Origin: CAZDQL01 sp964507325
Lineage (GTDB): Bacteria > Planctomycetota > UBA1135 > GCA-002686595
Direction of reading: 5' to 3'
Assembly: GCA_964507325.1 (NCBI GenBank)
Contig: CAZDQL010000047.1
Location: 1 to 48,312 of the forward strand
Length of the DNA stretch: 48,312 bases
Shown one piece after another: positions 46,580-48,312 of this stretch. A program made the translations under genes and the position numbers. Each line of letters starts with the position of its first letter. Within the stretch, counting starts at the first letter, position 1. The notes under the pieces were generated by a model. The model did not search any database. It was not told the origin of the DNA and saw only the letters and a program-made list of their open reading frames with translations.

Positions 46580-47989
46580 ATGCACGCCATCCTGCTCTCC
46601 CTCACCCTCGTCGCCGCCCAGGACTCATCGGAGTGGGGCGGCTTTCGCGGCGACAACGCCAGCGGCGTCTCCACCACCGGCTTCCTCCCCGGCGCCCTCG
46701 ACCAGGAGCAGAACCTCCTCTGGAGCACGCCGATCCCCGCCGGCTACTCCTCCCCGGTGGTGGCGGGGGAGCACGTCTTCGTCACCGGCGCCCAGGCGAA
46801 GAAACTGGTGACCCTCTGCCTCGAGCGCGACACGGGCGAGATCCTGTGGCGGAAGGAGGTGGAGTTCGACGGCACGCGGCCGGGCGCCAACTCCCCCGCC
46901 GCCCCCACGCCGGCGACCGACGGAGAGCGCGTCCACGTCCTCTTTCACCACGTGGGGATGATCACCTACGACATGGATGGGAAGGAGCTCTGGCGCGCGG
47001 ACCTGGGTCCCTTCAACATCCCCCATGGGATGGCGTCCTCGCCGCTGCTCTGCGACGGGGTGGTGGTGCAGCTCGTCGACCAGGACACCGACTCCTTCCT
47101 CACCGCCCTCGACGCGGCGACGGGGAAGAAGCGCTGGCGGGTGGAGCGCGAGGGAGTGGTCCACGGCTACTCCACCCCCATCATCCATCGACCCGCGGAA
47201 GGGCCGCCGCAGGTGATCGTCTCCAGCTCCTTCCAGATCACCGCCTACTCCCTCGAGGACGGCGAGAGGATCTGGTGGGTGAACGGCGGCGCCTGGCAGA
47301 CGAAGTGCGTGCCGGTGATCGCGGGCGACATGTTGATCGTGAACTCCTCCATGAGCTCCCCCACCGAGATGGGCGTACCCCGCTTCAGCGGCACCTTCGA
47401 GGAGCTGCTCGCGGAGCGCGACGCGGATGGGAACGGCCTCATCTCTCGCGATGAGTGGGTCCACGAGATGCTGCACCAGATCTGGTTCATCGCCGACCTC
47501 GACGGGGACGACATGATCGGCCCCGCCGATTGGGACTTCTGTCTGGCGACGGGGCGCGCCCTGGGGGGGCTCTTCGGCATCCGCCTGGGGGGTGAGGGGG
47601 ACGTCACCGAGAGCCACCTGGTGTGGTTCAGCGAGGACCGCCGCGGTTTGCCGGACTCCTCCTCGCCGCTGGTGCTGAACGGGGTGCTCTACCTCTTGAA
47701 GAGCGGGGGGATCCTGACCTCCATGGACCCGGCCACCGGCGAGGTGATCAAGCGCGGGCGCATCGGCGACGCCGACCAGTACTACGCCTCACCGATCGGC
47801 GCGAACGACCTGATCCTGGGCGCGAGCCTCTCCGGTCAGCTCACGCTCCTGCGCGCGGGGGCGGAGTGGGAGGAGATCTCGGCCTGCGACCTGGGCGAGC
47901 AGGTGTGGTCGACGCCGGCGCTGGCTGGGGAGCTGCTCTTCGTGCGCTCCCAGTTGGCGCTGCACTGCTTCTTCGCGGAGCCGGAGTAG
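46580..47989 (+). CDS. Secreted PQQ-like beta-propeller protein with EF-hand pair
   Basis: 469 residues with a short signal peptide (ILLSLTLVAAQ). The opening WGGFRGDNASGVSTTG and LLWSTPIPAGYSSPVVAGEHVFVTG are typical of planctomycete PQQ-like (quinoprotein-dehydrogenase-like) propellers. Further blades: LDAATGKKRWRVEREG, AYSLEDGERIWWVNGG and SMDPATGEVIKRGRIG. Two EF-hand loops interrupt the propeller at about residues 277-289 (DADGNGLISRDEW) and 313-325 (DLDGDDMIGPADW). No dehydrogenase active-site motif was recognised, so the role is probably binding or scaffold rather than alcohol oxidation. It converges on another propeller gene at the window end. Confidence 0.86.
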   Translation: MHAILLSLTLVAAQDSSEWGGFRGDNASGVSTTGFLPGALDQEQNLLWSTPIPAGYSSPVVAGEHVFVTGAQAKKLVTLCLERDTGEILWRKEVEFDGTRPGANSPAAPTPATDGERVHVLFHHVGMITYDMDGKELWRADLGPFNIPHGMASSPLLCDGVVVQLVDQDTDSFLTALDAATGKKRWRVEREGVVHGYSTPIIHRPAEGPPQVIVSSSFQITAYSLEDGERIWWVNGGAWQTKCVPVIAGDMLIVNSSMSSPTEMGVPRFSGTFEELLAERDADGNGLISRDEWVHEMLHQIWFIADLDGDDMIGPADWDFCLATGRALGGLFGIRLGGEGDVTESHLVWFSEDRRGLPDSSSPLVLNGVLYLLKSGGILTSMDPATGEVIKRGRIGDADQYYASPIGANDLILGASLSGQLTLLRAGAEWEEISACDLGEQVWSTPALAGELLFVRSQLALHCFFAEPE

Positions 47990-48008
47990 GGCGCGCCGCG
48001 AGGCTCTT

Positions 48009-48312
48009 CTACTGCGCGCGGTGGTCCCGCGCCACGAGCTGCCCCAAGCTGTTGCGGCAGTAGATGCGGCCGTTCGCCAGGATCGGCATCGTCCAGCACA
48101 CGCCGCCCTCGGTGACCTTCACCCGCGAGAGCTCGCGGTACTTCTCGGGGTTGGCGACGATCACCGCCAGCTCACCCTCGCCGGTCATCACCAAGAGGCG
48201 GTCTCCGACGGCGCTCATCGCCCCCTTGCCGATCCCTCGCTCGCTCCAGAGCTCCTCACCGTCGAGGTCGAAGCACCTGAGCACCGCTTCGTCGATGGTG
48301 TAGAGGTGGTCG
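48009..48312 (-). CDS. PQQ-like beta-propeller protein, C-terminal end only
   Basis: The last 100 or so codons of a gene that enters from beyond the right edge; the frame is open from 48312 to the stop at 48009. Blades DHLYTIDEAVLRCFDLDGEELW, GKGAMSAVGDRLLVMTGEGEL, ELSRVKVTEGGVCWTMPILA and NGRIYCRNSLGQLVARD are the standard PQQ-like repeat pattern and end the propeller. Same general family as the convergent neighbour. The function of the full protein cannot be judged. Confidence 0.8.
   Translation of the reverse strand, partial: DHLYTIDEAVLRCFDLDGEELWSERGIGKGAMSAVGDRLLVMTGEGELAVIVANPEKYRELSRVKVTEGGVCWTMPILANGRIYCRNSLGQLVARDHRAQ

Overview
The window is GC-rich bacterial DNA, most likely from a marine or aquatic Planctomycetota (a metagenome or draft assembly, since there is a 100-base N gap at 1777-1876). 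The phylum call is inference. It rests on several sulfatases, a GH78 rhamnosidase, an ECF sigma factor fused to an exported domain, PQQ-type beta-propeller proteins with an EF-hand, and secreted proteins (FG-GAP and others) ending in Cys-containing C-terminal domains that I associate with deep planctomycete genomes. No rRNA, intact tRNA or CRISPR array was seen.

Layout. (1) 1-1438: partial membrane-anchored carboxypeptidase-regulatory-like protein. (2) 1478-11954: a divergent rhamnose and sulfated-polysaccharide locus. Leftward are an NCS1-type permease, L-rhamnose isomerase and rhamnulokinase (interrupted by the gap). Rightward are GH78 alpha-L-rhamnosidase and two formylglycine sulfatases, tightly coupled. 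Together they look like desulfation, debranching, uptake and isomerisation/phosphorylation of rhamnose from a sulfated glycan. (3) 12075-16703: a tandem pair of small membrane proteins, then a 1077-residue sulfotransferase-like/multi-glycosyltransferase fusion. (4) 16777-23992: leftward genes for a secreted HELTH zinc-protease-like protein, RecG, TrmO and an MFS transporter. (5) 24069-27093: a sigma-factor/carboxypeptidase-regulatory fusion gene bracketed by two diverged copies of a 215-bp element with terminal inverted repeats. (6) 27142-30245: a small membrane protein, a 28-G homopolymer, a secreted protein, a methyltransferase and a GspG-like lipoprotein. (7) 30280-32823: a leftward three-gene operon of corrinoid protein, D-lyxose isomerase-like cupin and UroD/MtaA-type methyltransferase. 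(8) 32992-36619: an FG-GAP protein and a sulfatase-like lipoprotein without the formylglycine Cys. (9) 36616-37398: decayed leftward genes, including a response regulator that has lost its phospho-acceptor Asp, and the leader of the next operon.

(10) 37399-44500 is the most striking part: a tight six-gene operon qmoA-qmoB-qmoC-dsrJ-dsrO-dsrP. The quinone-interacting Qmo complex of sulfate reducers is joined, with an 8-nt gene overlap, to the periplasmic/membrane DsrJOP half of the DsrMKJOP complex. DsrM, DsrK, DsrC, DsrAB, AprAB and Sat are absent from the window. The arrangement predicts a transmembrane complex linking a cytoplasmic HdrA-like flavin/Fe-S module, through quinone-reactive membrane subunits, to a periplasmic triheme cytochrome, without the CCG (DsrC-disulfide) catalytic site. 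(11) 44558-46388 holds a convergent OmpR/histidine-kinase pair. (12) 46580-48312 holds two convergent PQQ-like beta-propeller genes, the second cut by the window edge.
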